A DNA stretch of 48,258 nucleotides from Desulfuromonadales bacterium (GCA_013377095.1 JACAAY010000031.1:1-48258); one strand, 5' to 3'; counted from the stretch's first letter, positions 17,552-26,557 are shown. Numbers and translations are program-made. Notes: generated from the sequence alone by a model not told the origin.

Positions 17552-17594
17552 GGGGCAGCTCCTTCAGTGAATAGCGAATAGCAAGGGGTATCGA

Positions 17595-17873
17595 TCAATA
17601 CACCGTATCGTGGTCACCGACGTTTACCGGAATAATCTCCTGGTCGCTAAGCAGAAACTCCAGGGTGATACGATAGGAAAGGTTGATTGAAACGGAATGC
17701 AGATCGGAAAGTCGCCCCGACAGTGGATGCAGACGCAATGAGGGATGAAAAGGGTTGCCCTCCAGCAGTTGCACTGTTTTCAGATACTGTTTTTCAAGCT
17801 CCGGATGCTTATTCAGAAAACGCCGGGCGCGTTTTTCATACTGCTCGGTAAAAACAAGAGACCAGCCCATCAT
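17595..17873 (-). CDS. RelE/ParE-superfamily toxin of a type II toxin-antitoxin pair
   Basis: A 92-residue RelE/ParE-fold protein. WSLVFTEQYEKRARRFLNKHPELEKQ is the usual N-terminal strand and helix pair, LHPLSGRLSDLHSVSINLSYRITLEF the central sheet, and VNVGDHDTVY the C-terminal motif of RelE-like mRNA interferases. The start is set at 17873, where ATGA overlaps the antitoxin stop by four bases, the usual translational coupling; a longer frame start at 17975 lies inside the antitoxin gene. It should be a ribosome-dependent endoribonuclease neutralised by the protein encoded upstream. Activity is not proven here. Confidence 0.85.
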   Translation of the reverse strand: MMGWSLVFTEQYEKRARRFLNKHPELEKQYLKTVQLLEGNPFHPSLRLHPLSGRLSDLHSVSINLSYRITLEFLLSDQEIIPVNVGDHDTVY

Positions 17874-18124
17874 GCGGTCTTGATGCGGGCCAGATGATCT
17901 TCGGCGCTCCCCTTGACAAAACGCCCTTCGGCAAGATCCGCACGGGTCTGGGCCAGAGCGGATTCCAATTCGCACTCCCGCAGATAATAATAATGCTCCA
18001 TATCCATCACCACAAAGCGCTCCTTGCCGCGAACTGAAATAATTGCTTCCGGCTGCGTGGCAAGCAGTGCTTCGATGGCAGAGACCCCTTTTGTTTTCAA
18101 ATCATTTGCGGATATATACGGCAT
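17870..18124 (-). CDS. Phd/YefM-like antitoxin
   Basis: An 84-residue antitoxin. ISANDLKTKGVSAIEALLATQPEAIISVRGKERFVVMDMEHYYYL is the Phd/YefM-type DNA-binding and dimer domain; the Glu- and Arg-rich tail (LESALAQTRADLAEGRF) should bind the toxin. The start at 18124 is chosen because GGAGG lies six bases upstream; an in-frame start at 18154 lacks this. The gene precedes the toxin gene, as expected, and probably represses its own promoter in the 250-base gap to the right, in which no other feature was recognised. Confidence 0.83.
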   Translation of the reverse strand: MPYISANDLKTKGVSAIEALLATQPEAIISVRGKERFVVMDMEHYYYLRECELESALAQTRADLAEGRFVKGSAEDHLARIKTA

Positions 18125-18374
18125 CTTGAACCTCCATAGCATCGTCTGAAGCACATTTAATCACACCGTTAAGAGCACTGTCAACAGAGTTACAAGTATC
18201 ATCAAGAGCAGGCCGCATTTACACATACCCATGTTGAAGCGTGCGTTAGAGACAAACATTTTTTCGTGTGACAACTATTTTTCATCAAGATAACCATTTC
18301 AAGCCAAGCGGATAATCATACCAACAGAAGACGATCTCAACACTTGGAGCCTCTTTTCAGTGGCAAAATTAGGA

Positions 18375-18791
18375 TCAGTAGACCAGGCAGGCGGCGTTCA
18401 GGATTCCGGCAGCCAGCGACAGCACGCTCAGCAGGATCGCGGGAGCCAGCTGGTTTTCAGCGATACTCCGGGACAGATCGGAAAAAACCAGCCTCAGCGT
18501 GACGAAAACAAGTATCTGCACCACCAGCGCCACCAGGGCCCAGACCACCATATCCATGAACGAGACGCTGTTGGCGATGGCACTGGCCAGCGGAATGACG
18601 AAGCCCAGGAGTGCACCGCTGAAGCTGATGGCCGGCGCCACCTTCCCCTCCCGGATCAGGCGAAACTCCGCGAAGGGAGTGACCCGGATGTACACCGCCG
18701 AAAACAGCACCGCAAAGACCAGCGCCGCGACAAAATTGACAAAAAAACTGGTCAGACCTGCCAGGGACTCCGCAACCGTAACCGATTCCAT
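18375..18791 (-). CDS. DUF350 inner-membrane protein (YjfL-like)
   Basis: A 138-residue hydrophobic protein with about four membrane helices: FFVNFVAALVFAVLFSAVYI, APAISFSGALLGFVIPLASAI, MVVWALVALVVQILVFVTLRLVF and LAPAILLSVLSLAAGILNAACLVY. The pattern, with acidic residues between helices 1 and 2, is that of DUF350, known as YjfL in E. coli. AGGAGG overlaps the end of the preceding ATP-grasp gene and the ATG follows its stop by one base, so translation is coupled. It is the last gene of a three-gene operon matching the E. coli yjfL-yjfM-yjfC set. The biochemical role is unknown. Confidence 0.83.
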   Translation of the reverse strand: MESVTVAESLAGLTSFFVNFVAALVFAVLFSAVYIRVTPFAEFRLIREGKVAPAISFSGALLGFVIPLASAIANSVSFMDMVVWALVALVVQILVFVTLRLVFSDLSRSIAENQLAPAILLSVLSLAAGILNAACLVY

Positions 18792-18792
18792 C

Positions 18793-19926
18793 TCATGCCT
18801 CCTCGAAATAGTGGGGAATAAACCTGCTGCAGTTGGAGGTGATTTCCGAGCGGTCCTCGCGAATTCCGATTCCGCCCGGCTCTCCCCCGATCACCCAGGA
18901 ACCGATCACCGGGTAGTTGCCGTCAAAGCGGGGGAGCGGCGCGTAACGCTGGTACACATACCCCTCTTCGCCATAGGTTCCATCCGTGCCGATCCATTCA
19001 CCACGACGATGAATCAGGATGTTGCCCCCCTCCCGTGACAGAAGCGGCTTGCGGACGTAGTCACCATCCAGGGGACGGTCGTCGAAGGTCGCTTCCAGGA
19101 GGTTGGGATGCCCGGCAAACATCTCCCAGAGCAGAGGCAGAATTCCCTTGTTGCTCAGCATCATCTTCCAGGCCGGTTCGATCAGGGTGATCCGTGTCTC
19201 CGCCAGATGGGGACCGAACTCCTCCCGTATCAGCCACTCCCAGGGATAGAGCTTGAACAGGGTTCGGATCGCATCGTACTGCAGATCGACGAAACATCGG
19301 CTGGAGTGATCCCAGCCGATATCCTCCATGAAAAGCCGCCTGGTGGGGAAACCGCCCTGAATGGCGGTATCCCGCAAATACTCCAGGTTTCCCAGGTCCT
19401 CGGCGCTTTCCGCGGCACAGGCGAAATGAAGCATCCCCCGCTGCCGGCACGGCCAGCTCTGCCAGGATGCGATCAGTTTCTCGTGAATCGAGTTGAACTG
19501 GTCAGCATCGGGAAAGCGGTCCCGGAGCCAGAACCACTGGATCACGCTCGCCTCCAGGATCGAGGTGGGGGTGTCGGCGTTGTACTCCAGCAGCTTGGGA
19601 GGCCCCTTGCCATCGTATGCCAGATCGAACCTGCCGTAGAGGGACGGCTCATCCCTCTCCCAGGAGTTGATGACCAATGGAACGAAACGCTCCGGTATCT
19701 GCAAGCGGCTGAACAGGTTCTCCCGGATAACCCGCTCGGCAGCCTCGATGCAGAGTTGCTGGAGTTCGGCCGTGGCGATGTCGAGGATATCGATCTCGGC
19801 TGACGTGAAACGGTAACAGGCCGACTCGTCCCAGTACAGCTCGCCATCGATAGTGTGGTAGTTCATCCCCAGTCCTTCGACCAGTTCAACCCAGTTTTCC
19901 CTGGGTTTCAGAGCTAAGCGTTCCAT
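18793..19926 (-). CDS. Glutathionylspermidine synthase-like ATP-grasp ligase (YgiC/YjfC family)
   Basis: A 377-residue protein of the preATP-grasp and ATP-grasp family named for glutathionylspermidine synthase. Family motifs include ELYWDESACYRFT, LYGRFDLAYDGKGPPKLLEYNADTPTSILEA, LIEPAWKMMLSNKGILPLLWEM, YVRKPLLSREGGNI and YVYQRYAPLPRFDGNYPVIGSWVIGGEPGGIGIRED. It lacks the amidase half of E. coli Gsp, so it is a YgiC/YjfC-type ligase expected to form an amide bond using ATP; the substrates of this group are not established. GGAGGGTGA precedes the ATG at 19926, which is preferred to a longer start at 20187 inside the upstream gene. It sits between the DUF1190 fusion and DUF350 genes. Confidence 0.9.
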   Translation of the reverse strand: MERLALKPRENWVELVEGLGMNYHTIDGELYWDESACYRFTSAEIDILDIATAELQQLCIEAAERVIRENLFSRLQIPERFVPLVINSWERDEPSLYGRFDLAYDGKGPPKLLEYNADTPTSILEASVIQWFWLRDRFPDADQFNSIHEKLIASWQSWPCRQRGMLHFACAAESAEDLGNLEYLRDTAIQGGFPTRRLFMEDIGWDHSSRCFVDLQYDAIRTLFKLYPWEWLIREEFGPHLAETRITLIEPAWKMMLSNKGILPLLWEMFAGHPNLLEATFDDRPLDGDYVRKPLLSREGGNILIHRRGEWIGTDGTYGEEGYVYQRYAPLPRFDGNYPVIGSWVIGGEPGGIGIREDRSEITSNCSRFIPHYFEEA

Positions 19927-19930
19927 GGAG

Positions 19931-21307
19931 TCACCCTCCGAAGGAGGCGTGGAAGCCCCCCAGTGAACCGAACCCGCCCCGTGAGACGCTGACCGTGCCG
20001 ACAGAACGCATCCCGCCCCGCCCTGAACCACCATAACGGGGGCCGTAATAGTAGCCGGACCGGTAGTGAACACTCCCCTGGGAAGGTTCCCGGCAATCCT
20101 GGTCGCTGCCCCAGTCGTCCAGACAATCCTTCTTGCTCTTGTAGAGGTACTGCCGGCTCTCGCCGTAGCTGGAAGCCGCCAGGGCACCCATCAGCACCAG
20201 GGAGACCTGCAGCGAGCGGCGTTTGGAGGGGAGCGGCGCCAGGGGTGTTTTTGCAGGAGCCTCGACCGACCGTTCCGGCTTGGCTTCGCTCAAACGCTCC
20301 CAGGCCGACAGACGCGGATAGAAGTCGACGTAGTAGCAGGCACCGACCGCCAGGAACAGGTAGAAGTCCAGCAGGTTGCCAAACAGGAGGAACAGGATGA
20401 AACCAATCAGTTCAACGCCGCCAATCAGCAGCATCGTAGCCAGGGTTCTGTTCTCCAGTACCTTGGCACGTTCACTCCAGGTACGCCTGCCCGTCTTTGC
20501 TGCTGATGTAGCCGCAGCGGTGTCGGCCTGATTCAACCGGCTGAGGGGTAGATAGGCCAGCACGGCCAGCACTATTGCGGCCCCGCGAATCCAGGCAACC
20601 GGCAGCGTCTGACCAAAGCCGTCGAATGAATCGGCCAGTCCAACGGTCAGGGCCACGATTACAGCATTGGCGGCCATACATGCAGCTGCACTGCGGTAGG
20701 TATCATGCGCCTTGCCGAACTGTTCCAGGGTGAGAACATTGACCTTGCGCTCCTTACCGGCTCCGCCCCCTTCGAGCGTCACCGTTTCGTCTTCACCGGT
20801 CCGTTCTTCCCTCAGCTGGAAACGGTACCGTTTCCTGGCATATTCCAGCGCCTCTTCGGCTTCATCCCTGGAGATCATCTGGAGGAGAATCGTGACCCGC
20901 TCCCGCCGGTTGGTGGTGCAGCCGTGATAGAAGCGGATGCCATACTGGTCAGCAACCAGGATTGCGCGCTGGGCAGGGATGACCGTCTCGCCGAAGAACA
21001 GGCGTCGCTTGACGATCCGGTCCGGCTCCAGGCTGATGTTCACGGTGGTCAGACACTCGACCAGGTAGAGCAGCAGCGCCACCACTCCGCCAACAGCTGT
21101 CACGTGCAGGACGAACTCTTCACCGGTGACGAAGAAGGAGAGAACCGTCAAGGCAATCATCCCGCCAATGGCGAGCACCGCCTTCATGAATCCATTGTAC
21201 GTTACGGTGAGGGTGTTTGCTTGACTCCGGTCCGGCTGTGGCGGCAATGAACCGCTGTCCCGGCTGTCGGGCGGTTGCTGTAGCTGTTTGTTCACTCCGG
21301 TATCCAT
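19931..21307 (-). CDS. Polytopic membrane protein fused to a YgiB/YjfM-like (DUF1190) C-terminal region
   Basis: A 458-residue protein. Two helices (about 41-85) precede a soluble stretch with a PH-like strand pattern (SLEPDRIVKRRLFFGETVIPAQRAI) and Arg/Glu-rich residues; four or more helices follow (about 205-335). After a Pro/Lys linker another helix (RRSLQVSLVLMGALAASS, about 372-390) leads into YLYKSKKDCLDDWGSDQDC and a Gly/Tyr/Ser-rich tail with RGGFGSLGGF. This end resembles DUF1190 proteins, normally separate lipoprotein-like products beside YgiC/YjfC. It ends four bases before the ATP-grasp gene, so the two are in one operon. The start is uncertain: 21307 has AAAAAGG directly before it, and 21343 is an alternative. 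The N-terminal region is not recognised. Confidence 0.7.
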   Translation of the reverse strand: MDTGVNKQLQQPPDSRDSGSLPPQPDRSQANTLTVTYNGFMKAVLAIGGMIALTVLSFFVTGEEFVLHVTAVGGVVALLLYLVECLTTVNISLEPDRIVKRRLFFGETVIPAQRAILVADQYGIRFYHGCTTNRRERVTILLQMISRDEAEEALEYARKRYRFQLREERTGEDETVTLEGGGAGKERKVNVLTLEQFGKAHDTYRSAAACMAANAVIVALTVGLADSFDGFGQTLPVAWIRGAAIVLAVLAYLPLSRLNQADTAAATSAAKTGRRTWSERAKVLENRTLATMLLIGGVELIGFILFLLFGNLLDFYLFLAVGACYYVDFYPRLSAWERLSEAKPERSVEAPAKTPLAPLPSKRRSLQVSLVLMGALAASSYGESRQYLYKSKKDCLDDWGSDQDCREPSQGSVHYRSGYYYGPRYGGSGRGGMRSVGTVSVSRGGFGSLGGFHASFGG

Positions 21308-21491
21308 CCTTTTTCCCACTTGCGCCAATGATAATGAACTCATTTCCCCTGTCAATGATTCTAATAACAGATGCACCATCTCCATCCACAATCATTGTAA
21401 CCAAACAGCATACATCTCCCTGGACTTGAACTAGCCTGCCATTGCGCATATAGTTCATGCATCCCCATGAAACAGTGACGCGAAAGCATTT

Positions 21492-22625
21492 ATGAACCCA
21501 CGCCGCCTGAAAGCCGTTGCAAAGAAGGAATTCATTCACGTCCTGCGTGACCCGCGCAGCCTGATGATGGGTATCGGCATGCCGATGATGCTGCTGTTCC
21601 TGTTCGGATATGCCCTGACACTGGATGTGGACAAGGTGCCGCTGGCGGTCTGGGATCAGGCCAACACCGTGGAGAGCCGCGAGTTCATCAGCCGCTTCAG
21701 CGGATCGCGCTATTTCGATCTGCGTCTCAGCACCGACAACTACCGCAGCATCGAGGATGCCGTGGATCGCCGCCAGGCGTTGATCGCCCTGGTGATTCCG
21801 CCCGATTTCAGTCGCAAGCTCTCCCTGGGTGAGACGGCCGTGGTGCAGGCCATCGTGGATGGCAGCGACCCCAACACCGCCACCATTGCCCTGGGCTACG
21901 CCGACGCCACCACGTTGGGGTATTCGCGCCAGATAGCCATGAACCGGCTGCAGCGGGCCGGGATGAACCTCAAAATGCCCAGCCTTGATCTGGCGCCCAG
22001 GGTCTGGTTCAACAGCGACATGACCTCGCGCAACTTCATCTTCCCCGGCCTGATCGCGGTGGTGATGATGATCATGGCCGCCATCCTGACCTCCCTCAGC
22101 ATGGCCCGCGAGTGGGAAACCGGCACCATGGAGCAGCTGATCGCCACGCCGGTTACGGCCTTGGAACTGATCATCGGCAAACTGGCTCCCTACTTCTGCA
22201 TCGGTGTACTGGACCTGATCCTCTGCATCTGTGTGGGAGAGTTCGTCTTCAATGTGCCACTGCGCGGCAGTCTCTGGCTGCTGACACCCCTGGCCATGCT
22301 GTTCCTGTTCGGTGCGCTCTCCTTCGGCATGCTGCTCAGCATCATCACCAAGAGCCAGCTGCTGGCCAGCCAGCTGGCCATCGTCACCACCGTTCTGCCA
22401 GCCTTTCTGCTCTCCGGCTTCATCTTCCCCATCGAAAACATGCCGCCGGTGATCCAGGCCGTGACCCACATCATCACCGCCCGCTACTTCGTCTTTATCC
22501 TGCGGGGCATCTACCTCAAGGATGCGGGCATAGGCCTGCTCTGGCCGGAGGTGCTCTTTCTGGCAGGCTTCGGTGTGATCGTGATGGCAGTGGCGGTGGG
22601 GAAGTTTCGAAAAAAGATTCTTTAG
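21492..22625 (+). CDS. ABC-2 type exporter permease (YbhS-like)
   Basis: A 377-residue permease. A helix at about 25-45 (SLMMGIGMPMMLLFLFGYAL) is followed by a large external domain and five C-terminal helices, with the ABC-2 signature REWETGTMEQLIATPVTALELIIGK before the helix cluster and FPIENMPPVIQAVTHIITARYFVFILRGIYLK near the end. It pairs with the similar permease 15 bases downstream. Their ATPase and adaptor genes are at 3447-6281 and not adjacent, unlike the usual YbhGFSR order. The ATG at 21492 has only a weak ribosome site (GCGAAAGC), which fits loss of an upstream coupled gene. Confidence 0.9.
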   Translation: MNPRRLKAVAKKEFIHVLRDPRSLMMGIGMPMMLLFLFGYALTLDVDKVPLAVWDQANTVESREFISRFSGSRYFDLRLSTDNYRSIEDAVDRRQALIALVIPPDFSRKLSLGETAVVQAIVDGSDPNTATIALGYADATTLGYSRQIAMNRLQRAGMNLKMPSLDLAPRVWFNSDMTSRNFIFPGLIAVVMMIMAAILTSLSMAREWETGTMEQLIATPVTALELIIGKLAPYFCIGVLDLILCICVGEFVFNVPLRGSLWLLTPLAMLFLFGALSFGMLLSIITKSQLLASQLAIVTTVLPAFLLSGFIFPIENMPPVIQAVTHIITARYFVFILRGIYLKDAGIGLLWPEVLFLAGFGVIVMAVAVGKFRKKIL

Positions 22626-22634
22626 CCACAGAGG
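22625..22634 (-). repeat. Short remnant of the ctctgtg box
   Basis: gccacagagg is the exact complement of cctctgtggc at 4704-4713 in composite repeat A. It occupies most of the 15-base gap between the two permease genes and overlaps the ribosome-binding site of the second. At ten bases it could be chance. Confidence 0.3.
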
Positions 22635-22640
22635 TTTAGC

Positions 22641-23771
22641 ATGTTTGAACGTCTCCGCGCCATGCTGATCAAGGAGTTTATCCAGGTCTTCCGCGACCCG
22701 CGCATGAGGATCGTGCTGTTCGTGATCCCCGCCCTACAGACGGTGATCTTCGGCTACGCGGTTAACATGGACGTCAGAAACATTCCCACGGCGATCATGG
22801 ACCGGGACAACAGCAGTGAGAGCCGGGAACTGGTGGAAATCCTCTCCTCATCGGGGCATTTCCGCATCACCCGGCATATCGACAATGACAGCCAGGCCCG
22901 GGCCCTGCTGGACCGCGGCACGGTCAGGGTGGCGCTGACCATCGAACACGGTTTCAGCCAACAGCTGGCCAGGGGAGAAAATGCAGCGGTCCAGGCGCTG
23001 CTGGACGGCTCCGATTCCAATACGGCCGGGGTGGTCATGGGCTATCTGGGACGCCTGTCCAACGCCTACAACACCAGCCTGCAGCTCCGTTTTGTCCAAC
23101 GCCATCTGGGCAGCACACCCCGCATCGGCCGGGTGGAACTGGCCAGTCGCGCCTGGTTCAATGATAACCTGGATAGCCCCCCCTTCTACGTTCCGGCGGT
23201 TATCACCAATATCCTCTTCGTCATCACCATGCTGCTCTCCTCCATGGCCATCGTGCGCGAAAAGGAGATCGGCACCATCGAACAGGTCATCGTCACCCCG
23301 ATCCGCAAGGTTGAATTCATCCTGGGTAAGACGCTCCCCTTTGTGCTGATCGGCTACATCGATGTGGCCCTGATCAGCCTGGTGGGCACGCTGGTATTCA
23401 ATGTGCCGGTGCGCGGCAGTCTGTGGCTGCTCTTCCTGGCCACCACCCTCTTTCTGATGAGTTCCCTGGGAATCGGCCTGCTGATTTCAACCATCAGCCG
23501 TACCCAGCAGCAGGCCATGATGACCGCCTTCTTCGTTATTTTTCCAGCCATGCTGCTGTCCGGCTTTGCCTTTCCCATCGAGAACATGCCCCTGCCGGTG
23601 CAGTGGCTGACCCTGCTCAACCCGCTCCGCTTCTATATGGTCATCATCAGGGGAATATTCCTGAAAGGGGTGGGATTCGGGGTACTCTGGTCGCAACTGG
23701 CTGCCTTGGCGACCATAGGGGTTGTGGTGCTGCTGGTGGCGGTGGAGCGTTTCCGGAAAACAGTGGCTTAA
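22641..23771 (+). CDS. ABC-2 type exporter permease (YbhR-like)
   Basis: A 376-residue permease of the same architecture as its upstream neighbour: an N-terminal helix (IVLFVIPALQTVIFGYAV), a periplasmic domain and a C-terminal membrane block with REKEIGTIEQVIVTPIRKVEFILGK and FPIENMPLPVQWLTLLNPLRFYMVIIRGIFLKG. The two are diverged paralogues that should form a heterodimeric channel driven by the fused double ATPase at 4734. AGAGG precedes the ATG at 22641. No terminator is obvious after the stop, and the hybrid kinase starts 189 bases later on the same strand. Confidence 0.9.
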   Translation: MFERLRAMLIKEFIQVFRDPRMRIVLFVIPALQTVIFGYAVNMDVRNIPTAIMDRDNSSESRELVEILSSSGHFRITRHIDNDSQARALLDRGTVRVALTIEHGFSQQLARGENAAVQALLDGSDSNTAGVVMGYLGRLSNAYNTSLQLRFVQRHLGSTPRIGRVELASRAWFNDNLDSPPFYVPAVITNILFVITMLLSSMAIVREKEIGTIEQVIVTPIRKVEFILGKTLPFVLIGYIDVALISLVGTLVFNVPVRGSLWLLFLATTLFLMSSLGIGLLISTISRTQQQAMMTAFFVIFPAMLLSGFAFPIENMPLPVQWLTLLNPLRFYMVIIRGIFLKGVGFGVLWSQLAALATIGVVVLLVAVERFRKTVA

Positions 23772-23960
23772 CCCTGCCCCACGCTTTCCGGATATGGGCG
23801 GTACGCCGGTTCCAGTTGGCCGAACAGGTCGCAGGGCGCCCGGCATTCATTAAAATACCGTTTACAGAACATCCATTTTTCGCTAAACTGCGGAGCCGTT
23901 GTCACACTCCCCCGCTGTAACCCCCATGGTTACCTATTAGCAACAACCGGAGATGTACCA

Positions 23961-26555
23961 TTGCATTACACATCGGACAGAACCATCACTACCGATGACT
24001 GCCACACGGACATCGTCAATGATGACTTTGCGCGCGTCCAGTCCCACCAGGCGAGTCAACCAACAGAAATTACTGAACTTGAACAGGCAAGGGAGGCCCT
24101 CCGTCTGAGCGAGGCGCGTCTTGAGAGCCTGCTGCGCATCATCCAGCACAAGTTCACCTCTGCGCAGGATCTGCTGGATTTTGCTCTGGAAGAGGCCATC
24201 CTGCTCACCGGCAGCAGAATCGGCTTTATCCATTATTTTGATGAGCAGACCCGCCAATTCACCCGCAACAGTTGGTCTCGCGAGGTCATGGATGAATGCC
24301 GCATTACCGAAAAGCAGCCTTCCCACCCCCTGGACAGTTCCGGAGTATGGGGTGAAGCCGTGCGGCAGCGCCAACCCGTTATCATCAACAACTTCAACTC
24401 CCTGAGAACCGTGATGAATGGATATCCTGAAGGACATGCCACCGTGCACACGTTCATGTCCATCCCGGTTTTCAGTGACACGTCGATAGTTGCGGCCATC
24501 GGGGTTGCCAACAAGGCAAGCGATTACGACGACGCAGATGTGCGCCAGTTGACACTGCTGATGGATGCGGTCTGGAAAATTGTTCAACAGAAGCGAACGG
24601 AAGAGGAGTACCGGGAGAGCGAGCAGCGACTCAGGACCATCTTTGAGGCATCACAGGCCGGAATCATCATGCTGGACCCCCTGGGGGTGATTACCTTTGC
24701 CAACGGACGCATGGCCGAGCTGTTCGGGTGCGGCATGGAAGAGTTGATCGGCTCACCATATGCGGACCATCTCCATCCCTCGGAAAGAGAGACCGGGAGT
24801 GCCCGTCTGTTCGATTTGATACGTGGTGACCAAATTGAAACCTTTACAGAACGGCGGTATCTGCGTGGAGCACACGACCATTTCTGGGGATATCTCTCCC
24901 TGAAACGCCTTGAGAATGACGACAGCAAGCTTCAATCGCTGGTTGGAATTATTGCCGATATCAGCGACAACAAATTGGCCGAGGACTCCCGCAACAAAGC
25001 CTTGAATTTCGTGGAAACCCTGCTGGCGCAATCCCCCATGGGTATCCGCATTTTTGACGGAGAAACGGGTGACTGTATCCTGGCAAACCGGGCAGCGGTT
25101 GAAATAGCCGAGGGGTCCGCTTCTGCCCTGCTGAAGCAGAATTTCAGACAGCTGGCATCTTGGCGGGATGCGGGGCTTACCGCCAAGGCCGAGTCTGTCC
25201 TGACAAACGGAGTAACGGAACGAATCGAAACCGAATTGCATACCAGCTTCGGTAAAAAGAAGTATGTGGCATATATTCTCTCCCGCTTCATGGTGGAAGA
25301 GAAAGCGCACCTGATGGTCATCGGTCGGGAAATTACCGAGAGAAAACGTCTGGAAGCGGAAAACAAACGCATCGAAGCGCAGATGCTCCATGTCCAGAAA
25401 CTGGAGAGCCTGGGTGTTTTGGCCGGCGGTATTGCCCACGACTTCAACAATATTCTGACGACAGTGCTCGGCAATGCCGATCTGGCCCTGATGCAACTTC
25501 CACCGGCATCGCCTGCCCGGAACAATATCCTCAGGATCGATCAGGCTGCCGGAAAGGCAGCAGAACTGGCCAGCCAGTTGCTGGCGTACTCCGGCAAGGG
25601 ACATTTCGCCATCGAAACGCTGAACCTGAACACCCTTATCGAAGAAATGCACCAGATACTGGATGTATCCCTCTCCAAGAAAGCCACACTGAGCTTTGAT
25701 TTCGACAGCAATCTGGCGGACATCAATGCCGATGCGACCCAGTTGCGGCAGGTCATCATGAATCTGGTCATCAATGCATCCGAAGCCATTGGCGAGCAGA
25801 GCGGCGAAATAACCATTACGACGGGCTCCATGGAGTGCGACCGGGACTACCTTTCGGAGCTGTGGATCGATGAACAACTGCCGGAAGGGAGGTATGTTTT
25901 CCTGGAAGTCAGCGATAACGGGTGCGGCATGGATCGGGAAACCGCCTCCAAAATTTTTGAACCGTTCTTTTCAACCAAATTCACCGGTCGGGGTCTCGGC
26001 ATGGCCACCACGCTCGGAATCATTCGTGGACACCGGGGCGCCATAACACTCAAAAGCAAAATAGGCGAGGGAACCACCTTTAAGATCCTGTTGCCAGCTT
26101 CCCAGCAACTTTCAAATCCGGAGGCATTGTTGCCGCAGCCCATGGATAGCTGGCAGGGAAGCGGCACCGTGTTGCTGGTGGATGATGAGGAAACAATTCG
26201 TGACATGGGAGAGGAGATGCTGTCTCTGCTGGGCTACCGGGTACTTACCGCCACGGACGGGTGCCATGCGCTGGAAGTATTCCGGGAGAACCGGGCCAGT
26301 ATCGATTGCGTGATCCTCGATCTGACCATGCCCCGCATGGACGGGGTGCAGACCTTCCGGGAGCTTCGCAGGATACATCCTGAACTGCGCGTGGTAATGT
26401 GCAGTGGGTACAGTGAACAGGACATGGCCGATAAATTCACGACACAGGGAGTGGCGGGCTTTGTCCAGAAACCGTACAAGATCTCCGACATGAAGCAGGT
26501 CTTGAGAACCGCCTTCGACGCACCCCCCGCAAGTGATCAAAATCGCGGGCAGTGA
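23961..26555 (+). CDS. GAF-PAS-PAS hybrid histidine kinase with C-terminal receiver
   Basis: An 864-residue soluble hybrid kinase. A GAF domain (about 50-205, with GFIHYFDEQTRQFTRNSWSREVM and VHTFMSIPVF) precedes two PAS domains (about 215-335 and 345-460), HisKA with GGIAHDFNNILTTVLGNADLAL (His493), HATPase with SDNGCGMDRETASKIFEPFFSTK and GRGLGMATTLGIIRGH, and a receiver with Asp787 in VILDLTMPRMDG and Lys in FVQKPY. The frame starts with TTG at 23961, eight bases after a GGAG site; no in-frame ATG occurs near it, so TTG is accepted. No effector gene is adjacent. It is convergent with slyX, two bases apart. The sensed signal is unknown. Confidence 0.9.
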   Translation: MHYTSDRTITTDDCHTDIVNDDFARVQSHQASQPTEITELEQAREALRLSEARLESLLRIIQHKFTSAQDLLDFALEEAILLTGSRIGFIHYFDEQTRQFTRNSWSREVMDECRITEKQPSHPLDSSGVWGEAVRQRQPVIINNFNSLRTVMNGYPEGHATVHTFMSIPVFSDTSIVAAIGVANKASDYDDADVRQLTLLMDAVWKIVQQKRTEEEYRESEQRLRTIFEASQAGIIMLDPLGVITFANGRMAELFGCGMEELIGSPYADHLHPSERETGSARLFDLIRGDQIETFTERRYLRGAHDHFWGYLSLKRLENDDSKLQSLVGIIADISDNKLAEDSRNKALNFVETLLAQSPMGIRIFDGETGDCILANRAAVEIAEGSASALLKQNFRQLASWRDAGLTAKAESVLTNGVTERIETELHTSFGKKKYVAYILSRFMVEEKAHLMVIGREITERKRLEAENKRIEAQMLHVQKLESLGVLAGGIAHDFNNILTTVLGNADLALMQLPPASPARNNILRIDQAAGKAAELASQLLAYSGKGHFAIETLNLNTLIEEMHQILDVSLSKKATLSFDFDSNLADINADATQLRQVIMNLVINASEAIGEQSGEITITTGSMECDRDYLSELWIDEQLPEGRYVFLEVSDNGCGMDRETASKIFEPFFSTKFTGRGLGMATTLGIIRGHRGAITLKSKIGEGTTFKILLPASQQLSNPEALLPQPMDSWQGSGTVLLVDDEETIRDMGEEMLSLLGYRVLTATDGCHALEVFRENRASIDCVILDLTMPRMDGVQTFRELRRIHPELRVVMCSGYSEQDMADKFTTQGVAGFVQKPYKISDMKQVLRTAFDAPPASDQNRGQ

Positions 26556-26557
26556 AA

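Noticed and set aside
6338-21452. A nine-base inverted repeat (tatatgcgc at 6338-6346, gcgcatata at 21444-21452) near both edges of the 15-kb intervening segment
   Set aside because: Too short; such a match is not unlikely by chance in two 100-base flanks, and no transposase or integrase gene is present.
21120-22469. A 449-codon minus-strand open frame across the permease start
   Set aside because: Its translation is His/Gln/Asp-rich and antisense to the first permease; it is a shadow of high-GC codon use.
24753-25877. A 374-codon minus-strand open frame inside the hybrid kinase gene
   Set aside because: Antisense to conserved PAS and HisKA coding sequence, no domain match.
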